Positions 1 to 12,440 of a DNA stretch of 64,000 bases are shown here, one piece after another; the first letter of the stretch is position 1, and every line of letters begins with the position of its first letter. Below the pieces are notes generated by a model. That model saw only the letters and a list, made by a program, of their open reading frames with translations, made no database searches and was not told the DNA's origin. Both the position numbers and the translations under genes were made by a program. The DNA is from Ceratobasidium sp. AG-K (Eukaryota > Basidiomycota > Agaricomycetes > Cantharellales > Ceratobasidiaceae): contig JAWNGF010000003.1 of assembly GCA_037039685.1 (NCBI GenBank), positions 4,128,571-4,192,570 of the forward strand. The letters are read 5' to 3'.

Positions 1-446
1 AAGAAGCAATGATTTCGTCATTACGGAAGTCATGGAACCCTGCCCGACGAAGTTTCATAAGACGTTGATTTAGTATTGAAAAGCCAAGCTCACATTCGAA
101 TGTCACGGTATCCCCAGCCCTGACTTTCAATGTTCTTGGGACCGCTCGGTTATTGACGTTGCAAGCAACCGCAGCCGAATTGAGGTCCTTGACGGGCTTG
201 AGTAGTTGCTACGTTAGTATATTGTTGCAAGCAGGCTGGAGATGCCTACATTGTTATTGGGTCTGTTCAACTCGGTCAATAAATTAATGGGCACATATGA
301 TAGGTCTCAACTCACGGAGAACGGATATACTGGTTTTGACCGTCGCCTTGGTCTACACCATTGATCCAGACACCCCAAACAGTGGCATGCGCCCGGACGC
401 TAACGACTGCAGTCGTCAACCCAGTAAGAATAGAGAGCAACTTCAT
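1..446 (-). CDS. AA9 lytic polysaccharide monooxygenase, 5' part, cut by window edge
   Basis: Secreted copper enzyme that oxidatively cleaves cellulose or other beta-glucans. The start at 446 opens a signal peptide ([10 protein letters not shown]...) that ends before [11 protein letters not shown]; that His would be the mature N-terminus and the first ligand of the copper histidine brace. Exon 1 is 316-446 and ends in QYIRSP. Exon 2 is about 94-208 and encodes the family segment [15 protein letters not shown] followed by [10 protein letters not shown]. Exon 3 begins at 39 ([13 protein letters not shown]) and runs off the left edge, so the second copper His and the C-terminus are not seen. Joining exon 1 (two bases left over) to exon 2 at the only good acceptor (209-210) puts VKDLNS out of frame by one base, so this copy may carry an indel. 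The family call is firm; whether the gene works is uncertain. Confidence 0.85.
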
Positions 447-2053
447 GGTGAGGATATATCCAAAGGAACTTAGGGCTAGTCTGAGTGTGACGAGAGACTT
501 ATGCGCCCACAGGCTTAAATACCTCGTTCACCAGCAGGTTGCCCACAAGACGCTGTACAGCGTTTGGTTAGAGAGCCAAGAGCCAAGCCTAGTCGCCGCA
601 CTCAAGCACGCCCCATGATATCGTCTCGGAGATGCATTGATATACTTCGCGCACAATCATCGGGACAAGCCGACAAATGCGGGCGTACTAGCTCGATGCA
701 GGTACGTATAGCAATTCCCGATTGGTATAGATTCAGGGCATGTAAGCGAGACCTAAAAGGCGGAGACGTCAAGGTTCGTGCATTTGTCGGTGGAAAGGGA
801 AACCTCAGGTTCGAAATTCCAAGTCAGGACTAGCGATTGACTTCATCCGAAGGGCAAGGAACCTCGCAGACAAGAGATCGAACATCGTGTGACTATGATG
901 TGTCGCCAGAGCACGTAGATCACAACGCCGTAAAAAGACCGTAGATCCTGCGAACAGTGGGCCTCGGTTGACCCAAGCCAAAGAGCGTTCCCTCCGTAGA
1001 TATTCAAGAAAAGAAGAAGATAGAGCAGCGTGTTCCGAGATGTGGAAGCGAGGTTAAGCCATACCCTTGTAATGTGCCTTGGGTAGAAGTTGGTAGTGAG
1101 CGGATACAGCTGCGCACGTGATCCTACATATCCGACAAACATCACACAATGCAAGCAACATCGAAGCTATTAGTAAATAGTCGCCCGCATGCATGTGTAG
1201 GTATCAATACATCAGCTCAAATATAGTGCTACAATCTCTACTAGCACTTGTAGATGTATCAAGTCTAAGTCTAATTCTCCTCGGCCTAACGCAAACTCAA
1301 TGAACGGACAGACTGCTAATAAATAATTTTCTCGCAATAACTGCGAGTTGTGATGTCGTAACAACATTGCCGTATGAGTCCGTGAGGTGAAGATTTGTGA
1401 GGCCATGGCAATCCTGATTCGTTCAACCAGGACGAAGTCCACCGAGATGCAGCACAATGATGGTACGTAACATTGCTTGAAGATAGTGATGCGGCGCGTT
1501 CAGCGACCAAATATCGGCTTCTGCACCATCACCTTTCTCGGAATCATTATCTACGATAAGTCCTCGGAGGAGTGCATCATCGCGATATATTGTGGCGAGC
1601 TAGCCATTCCAGTTTTCCCGGTACGAAACCTCATACACACAGATGCTCTGAAAGTATCGGAAGAGCCCTGGAGGCTTCGGAGATTTTATTGCCGTAGGTC
1701 CCCTACGCCAGGTACCCCCGGAGACTTAGAGTCAAGCACCTCTCCTCGGAGCCTGCGGGCCTCAGGTGGGTTTCGTTGAGCCGTTGGAAGCTTTGAGACT
1801 GCTCAGGTAGTTGCCTGCAACCTCCTTACTCCGGCATTGGTGCGCATATAATTTGCCAGCCGTGGTTAAATATAGGGGATTATTTGGTTCAGCCGACTTC
1901 ACCCTGGTTCGCAATTGGCACCTAGAGCCACAAGGATCGTTATGAAAAAACTATTCTCTGGGTAAAACTCAGATCGTCCTATCTACAGTCCAATCTAGAT
2001 GCGATATGGATATACTTCAACTACAAGAGAAAACGGAATTGTAATCCTGATAT
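447..2053. other. intergenic, no supported gene
   Basis: About 1.6 kb upstream of the LPMO and downstream of the NmrA-like gene. Short open frames occur on both strands, but none shows a recognisable domain, convincing splice pattern or biased composition. It would include the LPMO promoter. Confidence 0.5.
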
Positions 2054-2753
2054 TCAAGCGTTCGAAATAACAGGCATACGCTTCACCCACTCGCGCTTTT
2101 CGAGCTCATCAACCACAAACGCTGCATACGCATCTCGCCTCAGTACCCACCCGACCTTTCCATCTCCAACGTATCCCGCAACAACGCCTTTCCCTGGCTG
2201 CATAGTTAAAAACGGAAGGCGGACGAATGTCCAATCAAGATCGTCGGTCTGGGCCAGCAGGGCTCCAAGCGCTCGGATATCGTTGTATGAGCCTGGCATT
2301 ACGACTTGGATTAAGCGTGATACCAGCCAGGCCATAAGCCCTCCTGGGTCAATTGGGTGAACGACGCTCGTAGTCCCCAGGGCAATAATGCGCTTGACGC
2401 CTTTGCTCCGCATTGCTTCAAGGATGACTTTGTAGTGGTTTGTGATGACCGTCTCAGACCGCCAAGTTGGGTAAGGTCCTAGAGATGAGACCACCGCATC
2501 ACAGCCTTCGAGAGCAGTACTGAGTGCATCCAATTCACTCAAGTCACCGGTCACCACTTGAACATCGTCATGCGCAGAGATATCTGTGCGTACTGTGAGG
2601 GCTGACTTCTTATATTCTCACTAGGAAAGGCGTACCTTTGGGGAGTTTGGATGGCGATCGCGCATATACGACAAGTTGATGACCTGCCTCCAAGGCATGA
2701 CGACAGGTAAGAATGCCACTTGGGCCAGTTCCACCAAGGATGAGGACCTTCAT
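2054..2753 (-). CDS. NmrA-like NAD(P)-binding Rossmann-fold protein
   Basis: Atypical short-chain dehydrogenase/NmrA-like reductase or NAD(P)H-sensing protein; the substrate cannot be told. Two exons, 2636-2753 and 2054-2583, flank a 52-bp GT-AG intron whose removal keeps frame (PSKLPK/DISAHDDVQVV). The N-terminus MKVLILGGTGPSG is the dinucleotide-binding loop (GGTGxSG) directly at the start codon. Next come VVTGDLSELDALSTALEGCDAV, the usual strand after the adenine-ribose site, and SSLGPYPT. About 232 residues, typical for this family. No signal peptide or membrane segment. It could be a flavin or biliverdin reductase-like member. Confidence 0.85.
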
Positions 2754-3336
2754 TTTGGTGCAGTAATTGTGTATTCGGGGAGGATAGTGCTTCGGTGTGG
2801 GTGTTGATTCACAGAAGCCTGAGACTTTAGATATTTAAGCCTTCAAGGAGTAATTTTGTTGTTGTTGTGCCCCGCCACTCATATGTTGAAATCAATGGTA
2901 GTCATTGCTATCTTTAACACTATCGCCGAAAACACGTCCTCACCTCCACCCTGATTTCCAGCTCCGTTTCTCGCCTCCACCGTTTATCCCGCTGGCTAGG
3001 CGGCATCGGGGGAGCTGATTAATGATGCATTAGAATCCTCAAGCCTGAATAAAACCAAGCCTCCACCTGGCCATACGATACCGGCTTTTGGGACGCACTC
3101 GCCGCAGGATTTGCGGGCAACCTTATTAAGCGTGAGCCAATTGGAAGGTTTCAATCAAGTTACATAACCAAGGTGTTGAGAAGGATGCAACCGAGGCCGG
3201 GGATAGGTTACATCATAGAATACAAACGCCGTCACGTGCACACCATCTTGTCCTTTTGCTACCACGTCGCGTCAATTAAACCTGTTTCTTATTTATGCAT
3301 CTCTAAAGATTCTACGACTAAAGCTATCCTTGATTG
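2754..3336. other. shared divergent promoter region
   Basis: This stretch separates the start of the NmrA-like gene (-) from the start of TRM44 (+), so it should hold both promoters. I see no gene in it. Confidence 0.5.
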
Positions 3337-5314
3337 ATGTCAGTTCCGAAAACACCGTTCAAACCTGAATTCCATGTCGCTGTCGAAGGGGAACCGGCCG
3401 GTTCGAGCACTACAAAAGCAAGTCTCGTTGCGCCATTACAATTTAGAGAGGAAGGAAAAGGACAATGGGTACCTATAGTAAGCTGCGTAGTATCGCAGGC
3501 ATACTCAAAAAAAGAGGTTCGTGACATTGTAAAATCTCGCTCGAGGGCTCATTTAAGTATCTGCCTTGATAGTTCTCCCAAGTCGTGCACGCGCTCGTCC
3601 ATTACCCTGAACGTAATTCACCACTCATCCTTCGCGCCGACATACTAAGTGACGTGGAGCTAAGAGCCTCCGATAGCTCTGAACCGAATGGATATGTTTC
3701 TGAGCTGCATCAGTGTCACCCTACGCGCCTTGTTCGCCGGCTCTTATGTCCTCGGTCTCCAAAACGCGATCTCAGCCTAGAACAGTCTTGTGTTTTCTAC
3801 GCGAATGACACTGGAGGTCTCCCCGAATCAAGCGACCAAGCCGCATCCGTACTGGTACTCAGTCCCGATCTGACGAAGGAGCGACCGACACCTCCATTCT
3901 ATCATCCCGCAGTTGCACACCTCGCAATGCGATACGCTCATAATGCCGGAACTGCGGAGGATGGCCCTGTTGGACGGTTGATCATTGAGGTCGTCCGACT
4001 TGCTTCATATTCAAAACCCAATATTATGGGGTTTCCTGCGCGACTTATCAAGACTTGCGCATCTCTTCTTGAGGGAATTCACCGTGTCGGTTATGGGTTT
4101 GCGAATGGGTATCGAAAACGCGTTGACCACGATGTAAGTTTATCCCAGTTACATCCAATAAGACTAACCGTGTATCTACCGGCAGACTCTAGTTGACAAG
4201 GCTGAATTCCAAGACCTTTATATGAAAATGAAAGAAATGCATGGCGGACTGGTAGAGACGTGGCAAGAATCGACAGACCCGTCCAAACATGTGTTTGAGG
4301 TGAGGAACTGCCTGTAGTTGAATTTCAGTTTCGCCAACACGCAACCTTGCAGGATATCGGCATTGCAACTTTTCTCATGTTATTGTGGAAATCGCAGTAT
4401 GAGGGCTTGAATCCCCCAGAAGAGACCCCTGACCAAAAGTTTCCATGGTCTCACTATGCTCGTCCACCAGGCGGGTTTCGTGACATCGCTTGCGGGAACG
4501 GGTTGTTGACCCACATCCTTGTTGCGTCTGGGTATGAAGGATTTGGAATCGATTTACGGGCACGCAAGAGCTGGGCAAATTTTGGTCCTGAAACGGAGGC
4601 TCGTTTAAAGGTTGAAGCACTTGACTTTACGAGTATCCAATACGACTCTACGACCAAGGCTTTTATTGGTATCCCAGAGATCCTCGGACCCAATCACAGT
4701 TCCAACCAAGGACAGGTTTTTTTTATCGGCAACCATGCGGACGAACTTACGCCATGGATACCGCTCATTGCACACGCCGCAAATGCGAACTTCCTCAGCG
4801 TCCCGTGCTGTTTTTGGGCCCTAGACGGCCGGTTTCATGCACAAAAGAAAGGGAACATGCCAGGCCCTAGCTACTCTCCACACCCAATCGCCGGCGTCGC
4901 ATGGGAGCATGTGCTGGCTGAGAGGTTGTATTCAGTCCTCGGGAAGACGGCGGACGGAACGGCAGGAGGGAAGAAGGGTAGTAAAGAGCCCAGCCAGTAT
5001 GGCAGATATATGCTTTGGCTCGCTAGGATCCATCGTTCTTGTGGGTACGAGGTCGAGGTCGAGGCGCTACGAATTCCGAGCACGCGAAACTGGGCGTTTG
5101 CGGGTAAGTAGTCGAATCCGTTGTCATACTTCCCATCTTAATGAGTGATTCGAACACCGTAGGGATTCATCGCACATGGAAGAGCGACGATGAGCTAGCT
5201 GAAATTAACGAGTATGTTGATGGGTTAATTAGCGAAATCCGTCGACGGGGACAATTCAAGACTCGCGTACCCGAAGGAAAAGCGGGAGGTTTTATGACTC
5301 TTTATGGGGAGTAG
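3337..5314 (+). CDS. TRM44: tRNA (uracil-O(2)-)-methyltransferase, Trm44 family
   Basis: SAM-dependent enzyme that makes 2'-O-methyluridine at position 44 of tRNA-Ser. Five exons join in frame: 3337-3477, 3573-4133, 4186-4299, 4353-5103 and 5163-5314. Family blocks appear in order: a PERNSPLILRADI block in exon 2; HVFEDIGIATFLMLLW spanning the exon 3-4 junction; the SAM-binding motif DIACGNGLLTHILVASGYEG followed by GIDLRARKSW; FIGNHADELTPWIPLIA; the Cys-containing LSVPCCFWALDGRF; and near the end LRIPSTRNWAFAG. The ATG at 3337 is the first in frame. The C-terminus is GGFMTLYGE. All conserved blocks are present, so it looks intact. Confidence 0.93.
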
Positions 5315-5601
5315 GTTAGATGCGCGATGTAATATTATTTTATGAGCAAAACGGGTGGCACCATGGTATAAGATTATCGCGGCTACGGCACAGCCAATTC
5401 CGCTGACCGAGTTCGGCACAACCTGGGATTTCCTCGAGGGTTACATAAGCCTGGAGGCAATATGAAATGTGTGAAGCCCAATGGTCTTCGCTCCCCGACC
5501 GTGACCGCTCCTCGTTCCCCTGTATCAGCTTCTTGAGCGCCCACAAGGGCCAATAGCGTTCTCATCTCCTCTCAACCACCACCCATCCTCCTCTCGCAAT
5601 C

Positions 5602-6755
<1,154 letters not shown>

Positions 6756-6946
6756 ACTCTGTTTTTGATTTATTCCTGGGACGTCGGTTTCGTGTACATA
6801 TCAAGCTTTACTTTGGGGCAGCATTGTTGTACTCTTACTCGCATCGCTCTTCCTGCCGCATAGTTTTCCCCCATTAATTCACGCTTTTTGACTCCATCTC
6901 TCCGATTGCCGATTAATTGAATCACAGTGTAAGAATGATACATAGT

Positions 6947-7883
6947 CTAGTCGTGTAGCCAGGCATTTCGTAGCGCCTTCTTGGCCTTTTTTTGTTCCTT
7001 GAATCGCTCCTATAGGCTTGTCAGATATATGGACTAGGCATGGACATGGTGAACTCACAATATCAGCTTTCGTCAGCCTCTTCCTCTTGTCCCCAACACC
7101 TGCTGCTTCATCCGCCTTGGCTTTTGCGTCTCGCTCAGCAATTTCCTTCTCCCACGCTTCCGTATCATAATATACGGCGCCCATCCGTTGCGCTCGCGCC
7201 GCCTCGGACAAGTGCTCTGGCCTTCTCCCGTCCATCGCGGTAAACTTGCCCGAACGCGCACCGAACCGGGCCGAGAACGTGGGGACTGGACCTTTAGCCG
7301 TAGTAGACGGCACAGCGAGTGTTGGATCCAAGTAGGCGAGTTCTGGATCGATACCATTCAGGTACGACAAGTCCTGTGGAGGCTGTTCGACCGGTTCGTC
7401 GTTCTTTTCCGCAGGTACCTTTGCTTGAGGCTCTGGTGGGACTGGCCCAGAGGCAGAGGCGGATGAGGAAGGATCGAGCGGGTTGACCCATGTTGTTTCT
7501 GCTGTTCGCGAGTTGTAAAAGTAGTAGGCGTTGTGGGAGGGTGACCAGATCGCTTGCCATTCACTCTGTGTGGGCTCGGGTTCGTCTGGGAGTGGAGGAT
7601 CTGAAAAGCATTGCACTATGAGCTCGGGGACAGCAACAGCGTGGAATGGACACATACTAGCGTCATCCTCCGTTCCTTCGCCAGCCTCCGTCGCCTCCTT
7701 TGGCGTCGGTTTAGATTCGTCGTTTGTTACGTCCCTCTCTTGCTCTAGAGATTTTGAGGTCGAAGGTTGGCCATTTTCAGGCGTGGGAGTGTTGTTTTCT
7801 GAGGTACGACTCTCCTGCTCGGCTGAACTCTTTTCGACAGTGTTTGTTTGTGAGGTGCTCGGCGTCTCTGGGGCGTCGGACAT
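6947..7883 (-). CDS. WW domain-containing protein
   Basis: WW domains bind proline-rich ligands; the role of this protein is not known to me. Three exons: 7658-7883, 7059-7600 and 6947-7009. The N-terminal ~75 residues are Ser/Thr/Glu-rich and look disordered. The WW domain follows in exon 2 (SEWQAIWSPSHNAYYFYNSR, then TAETTWVNP) with both signature tryptophans and the central aromatics. A charged helical C-terminal region carries SARFGARSGKFTAMDGRRPE and a Lys-rich end (KKAKKALRNAWLHD). The 57-bp first intron is a multiple of three with no stop, so an unspliced form would also be open. Possibly a nuclear, splicing-related factor by composition, but that is a guess. Confidence 0.8.
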
Positions 7884-8215
7884 TGTTTCCCAAGGGGAGA
7901 ATCTAATGGACCACTAGCTAGTACCAGATATATAAGCCAAAAGTCGAAAATCGGAGCCCAAGATGCACCAAATGTGTCGGGCTCGGGATGATGATTGTGG
8001 GGGAAGACAAGTGCTTAACCACGTGATACATGATTACGAGAGCGCCACCAACCAGACGAGCGCTAATCAAGTCTACGTCAACCAAGCCTGATTGGCTCCC
8101 AGCACTCGGTTACTGATCTGGAGACGTTACGCCGTACTCTACAGTGGATCTCTGGAGCGCAAGGAGCCAAATGAAATCCCGGTGACGTAGACAATCACAC
8201 CACTGTCAAGCAAAC

Positions 8216-8490
8216 ATGGCACCGTCCGAGCCTTCGGGGTTGCAAGCAGCACTCAAGGCACCCGAGGTAAGTGCCAGCACATTTGCCCGGTCAACCCGCC
8301 TGTCGGCGAATTTAATTGCTGTCTATGTGCATTTCAGGTTAGAATACGTTGGAAGTGTTATGTACTCAGTCGATCACACCCCCAGACTGCGGCAGAGAAT
8401 CGCAGCGACTATGGAGAATTGGAAGCCGAAATTGAGAAGACACCTGAACATTTGACCCGGTTCACGAAGGAACTCGGTTCGGAAGAATGA
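8216..8490 (+). CDS. small conserved-looking protein of unknown function (67 aa)
   Basis: Two exons, 8216-8266 and 8338-8490, join in phase 0 across a 71-bp GT-AG intron. The product begins MAPSEPSGLQAALKAPE and ends FTKELGSEE, with a basic middle (VRIRWKCYVLSRSHPQ) and an acidic amphipathic C-terminal half (YGELEAEIEKTPEHL). No signal peptide or membrane span. Clean splice sites and strong polarity of charge suggest a real gene. I do not recognise the family. Confidence 0.55.
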
Positions 8491-9444
8491 AGTACGAGCA
8501 GTGAGAACATCAAATTATGGATTCGAAGTAGAAGTGGTGGATATTAGCCTTTTTAACTTGTATGGCAGATCGACCAAAGCAGATGTCGCCAGTGTTTGTA
8601 CGGCAGATCTTCCAGCCATGTTTTTATATCAAGTTGTCCCACTTAAGTGATACAGGAAAACAGAGAATACCAATCACGTACTTACCAATGATATTTTGGG
8701 CTCGTGGCGGAGAAGAATCGACCACAGTGACAGAAAATACGAAAACTCCGAAAATAGCACCCAATCCACGTCGACACCCCGATCCGATATCCATATAAAA
8801 AACTAGCAAAGCATATTGGACCGCTATCCATTGTACTGTCACAGCTATCCGCTATATTGTACGGAGGAGCGTGTGTGCGGACTCTAAGGCACGGCTAAGG
8901 AGGGTGCCAGATTGTCCGCCAGCATTCAAAAATCTACATCCAGGCGCAAACACAAGGCACTTAACAAACTACAATATAGCCAATGATTATCAGGGCGGGC
9001 TTCTACGAATCCTGGAGGAGAATGAGAGAGAAGCAGTTTAACTCCACTGGCGCCATCGATTATCATATGCGACAAGGAACTCCTCGGTTCCACATCATTA
9101 ACATTCGCACCAGTATTCAACCTCATGGGCGACGTTCCAGGGGCATTGTATGTATTAAGTCTTATATGGGGTTTCGTGCCGTGGATGTTCATCAGTCACT
9201 CTTGACAGCTTAGGACTCACAGCTTATGTATGGAATCGCAATATGACGCATATATGGAGGGTAGCATACTTCACAAATCGCCCCCAGTCACTACCATGTA
9301 AGAAATAAAGCGAGTAGTTAATTTTTCCAGTGTATTGCATGATATATCCAACTGGTATCAGACAAAGACGCGACAGGATTAACTAGCCGATGTGTATCTA
9401 AGAGGAAAGCTCAAAAGAAACAAAGTGCATATCGGCCACTCGCA
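8491..9444. other. intergenic, no firm gene
   Basis: About 950 bp between the small + gene and the 3' end of the CHAT gene. A minus-strand frame at 8624-8842 has one hydrophobic segment (GAIFGVFVFSVTVV) next to a possible splice donor, but I could not build a convincing gene from it. Confidence 0.4.
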
Positions 9445-12440
9445 TCAGGCCCCAATGTGTATAAACGGCGCCCAGCGTAATATTGCTTTCTCTCCGACCT
9501 TTGTACGCAACTGCTTTATTGCCTTGTGCAATGCCTTCGCCGACATTGTATGGTCCATCGCACCATCTCTCAGTAACTCTGCATATACCTCGTCTGCTAC
9601 CTCTGGTCCATCTTCATCAGCAATACCCCACATCGTCCCAATAACGCTCGGAAATCCTGCTATCATCAGTCCCGCAGCCAGGTGCGCTGCCTCGTCTGGG
9701 ATATCCTGGTCTCCAGCGGCGGTCTCACAGGCGGACAGGAACGCAAGCCCCTTGTTCACGAACGACTGCTTGGTAATCATCGCAAGCGTGAGACTCCCAT
9801 CGTAGAGGTGGAACGCACTCTGCGCCGGGTTGCCTGGGTTTTGAGTCCCGTGGCATGCTAGGTGAACCCAGCTGAATTGTTCCATCGCGTCCAAAACTCG
9901 GGCTATAGTCGCTTCGCTGTTGTCAAGCTGTAGACAGCCTCCTGGTCGAGAATGCCCCTTGATGATCCTCAGCTCGTCTTTTATGCATGGTAGATTATTG
10001 AAGCCAGGTGTATGCTCTTGGCCGACGGCAAGAATCTTGCGGTTTGCGCTGGGGGTGGTTGACTGGACTGTGATCAACGCATTGATTGTAGGCGTGTATG
10101 ACGATATCACAAGGTCAAAGGCGTTGGCATGAGACTGGTCGTAGCACCCAGCTGCATGGAGTGGGAGAAACGAGAGAATGCCTGTGGTACACCAGGTAAG
10201 GCGTGGTAATTGGTCTACAGCATATTTATGCTACAGCACAGTGAGCGAGCGATACAATGAGTTGTATGAGCACACTGCGCACCGTATACCCGAGGAATTC
10301 TAGTACTGGCTTGACTACATCTGACCATAAGTGCCTCAGCGCACCTTCAAGCGATCCGGATGTCGACTTATTGGCTCTAACAAACCCCCGGTGCCCAGCC
10401 AACGGGGCTATATTTTCGCGTACTACAAGTGCCGTCGCTACAGAGAAATCTATCAAGGGGATATGAGTGATGGTATCGCAGTTTGGTTCAATAATTAGAG
10501 CGTCGCAGCGGGATTGGTGAGCGTTGATTACTGCAATAGGGTGAGACTTTGCGGCGCTGAGGAGCCGGCTCGATTTAGGAGCACCCAAGAAGTCCTCAAG
10601 TCCAGGAATAGTGCGAGCTTTTTTCACAAGCGTGTCCCTGGTGAGTCCTAGTTGAACGCGGCTACTCGTTTCTTGACCCAAGTCTGTATCTGTGCCTTCA
10701 AGGGATGATGTTACTGTCTATCATCTCGCTTATCCGTCTAAACCTGCTGAGGTATGAGCTTCCGAGGTTGCTGAGGAGATTGGGCTTGTTAGCGCGATTA
10801 TCAGCAGTGAGTAAAACAGCCTCCGCTCCACACTCAATCGCCTTGTTCAGATCTATTAGCTGGCCTAGATATTCGAACCGAGAGTGGTATGAGTCACCAA
10901 GACTAGCGAGAATATCCGGCTTGACTATGTCACCATCCGAAGTGCGTGAAATCGCAAGTGTTTCACATTCGATCGTCTTATTCAGATCCACTAGGTCCCC
11001 CGTACGTTCGAAACGGGTTCGATACAGGTTTCCAAGGCTGTTGTGCATGCTTGACTTGTTAGAATGATGATCGGGAGTAAGTGAAATCCTCTGTACTCCA
11101 CACTCGATCGCCTTGTTTAAATCTGCCATATCGCCTGAAAGTCCAAACCGAGTGCGATATGAATTTCCAAGGTTATGAAGTATGCTTGGCTTGAATGTAT
11201 ACGTTTGACCATCGGGAGCGAGTGAAACCGCCTGAGCCATGCATTCTATTGATTTTTGAGGCCACTCAACTCGCCGAGACGTTCGAACCAACGCGAATAT
11301 GATAATCCGAGGTTGTTGAGAAGACCTGGCTTGTCTGTGTCACCGTCAGGAGTGAGGGAAACCGCCTCTTCTCCACACTCGATAGATTTGACTAGGTCAA
11401 ATAACTCGCCTTGCCGTTCAAACCGAGTTCTGTATAAGCCTCCGAGGTTGTTGAGTCTTCTCGGTTTGGCTGTATGATCATCAGAAGTGAGTGAAACCGC
11501 CAGTGTTCCACGCTCGATTGCTTTGTCCAGATCTACCATCTCGCCAGTACGTTCAAACCGACTGAGATATAAGCTCCCAAGGCTGCTGAGTATGCTTAGC
11601 TTGTGAGAGCGATTGTCGGGAATGAGTGAAACAATCTGTTCTGCGTAATTGATTGCCCAGTCCAGGTCTTCCGGCCGACCCAGAAGTTTGAATCGAGTAT
11701 GAAGTGAATCCACAAGATTTCCGAGCCGTCCCAACTTATCTGCATGGCCATGTGGTGTGAGGTGGACTGCCTCCTCCGCGCTCTCGATTGAACTTTCTAG
11801 GTCTTGTAGCTCCCCCAGACGCTCAAATCGACTACGGTGCGCGTATTTAAGCTTGTCAAGCACCCTGGGTCTGTCGGCATCGAAATAAGACATGAGGAAG
11901 ATTGCTGATCCCCAACGGTCAATAGCCTGGTTGACTGCTTCAATGTCACCAGATTGCTGAAATCGACTATGTAGGGAAGTGCCTTGTTCCACTAGTTCCT
12001 GAATATATTCGTCTTTTGACCTTCGTGTATACGAACCCCGTCAGTTGGTGTTTAATTTCTAAGTAACTTCGGCTGCACCGTGGGTGTCAGCCTCTGGCGT
12101 ACCTTGACCCCCTTCTCAGGTCAACTAAGTGGTCTATCAAGGCGCTTATATCTGTACAATCTCTCGTATCATGAGACTTGATGGAATTGAGGACCAAGTG
12201 ATTTATCACTGTTTCCATATTTGGGTTGTCTTCGAATGCTGTGGCGGGTTCCTTCGAGTTATTTGAGCTCACTGCATTCAGTGTACGACGAGGACTCAAA
12301 GTGAGACAATGGCGTGAAGCTGACGCTGACTTCGAAGGTGCCTACCTTCTCGCGGAATCGAACCACCTGTACTCGATAAAGTGGCCCCGGGATCGGGTGA
12401 TCGGGCACTCTCGCTGTACCCTCCGTTATCAGCTCCCCAT
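9445..12440 (-). pseudogene. TPR-CHAT protein, internally deleted and frameshifted
   Basis: CHAT domains are caspase-like peptidases. Here one follows tetratricopeptide-like repeats of about 45 residues (DLNKAIECGxxxISLTPD...LGNLYRTRFERTGD). The 5' part includes 12103-12299 and, after an 80-bp intron, 12020 downward with YIQELVEQGTSLHSRFQQ. The CHAT part is spread over 10283-10681 (ARTIPGLEDFLGAP, NAHQSRCDALI) and 9445-10230 and splices in frame. The catalytic pair is visible: His in HLACHG (9850-9852) and Cys in FLSACETAAG (9727-9729). Three breaks argue for decay. A one-base slip in an A-run at 11253-11257 shifts frame inside the repeats. The repeats stop at 10698 in the middle of a unit. 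The stretch normally found between repeats and CHAT in fungal members is absent. An exon upstream of 12299 is likely (12310-12440) but its join is unclear. Confidence 0.75.

Noticed and set aside
8624..8842. Possible small membrane protein on the minus strand
   Set aside because: One hydrophobic run next to a plausible splice donor, but I could not join it to a sensible second exon or recognise a family.
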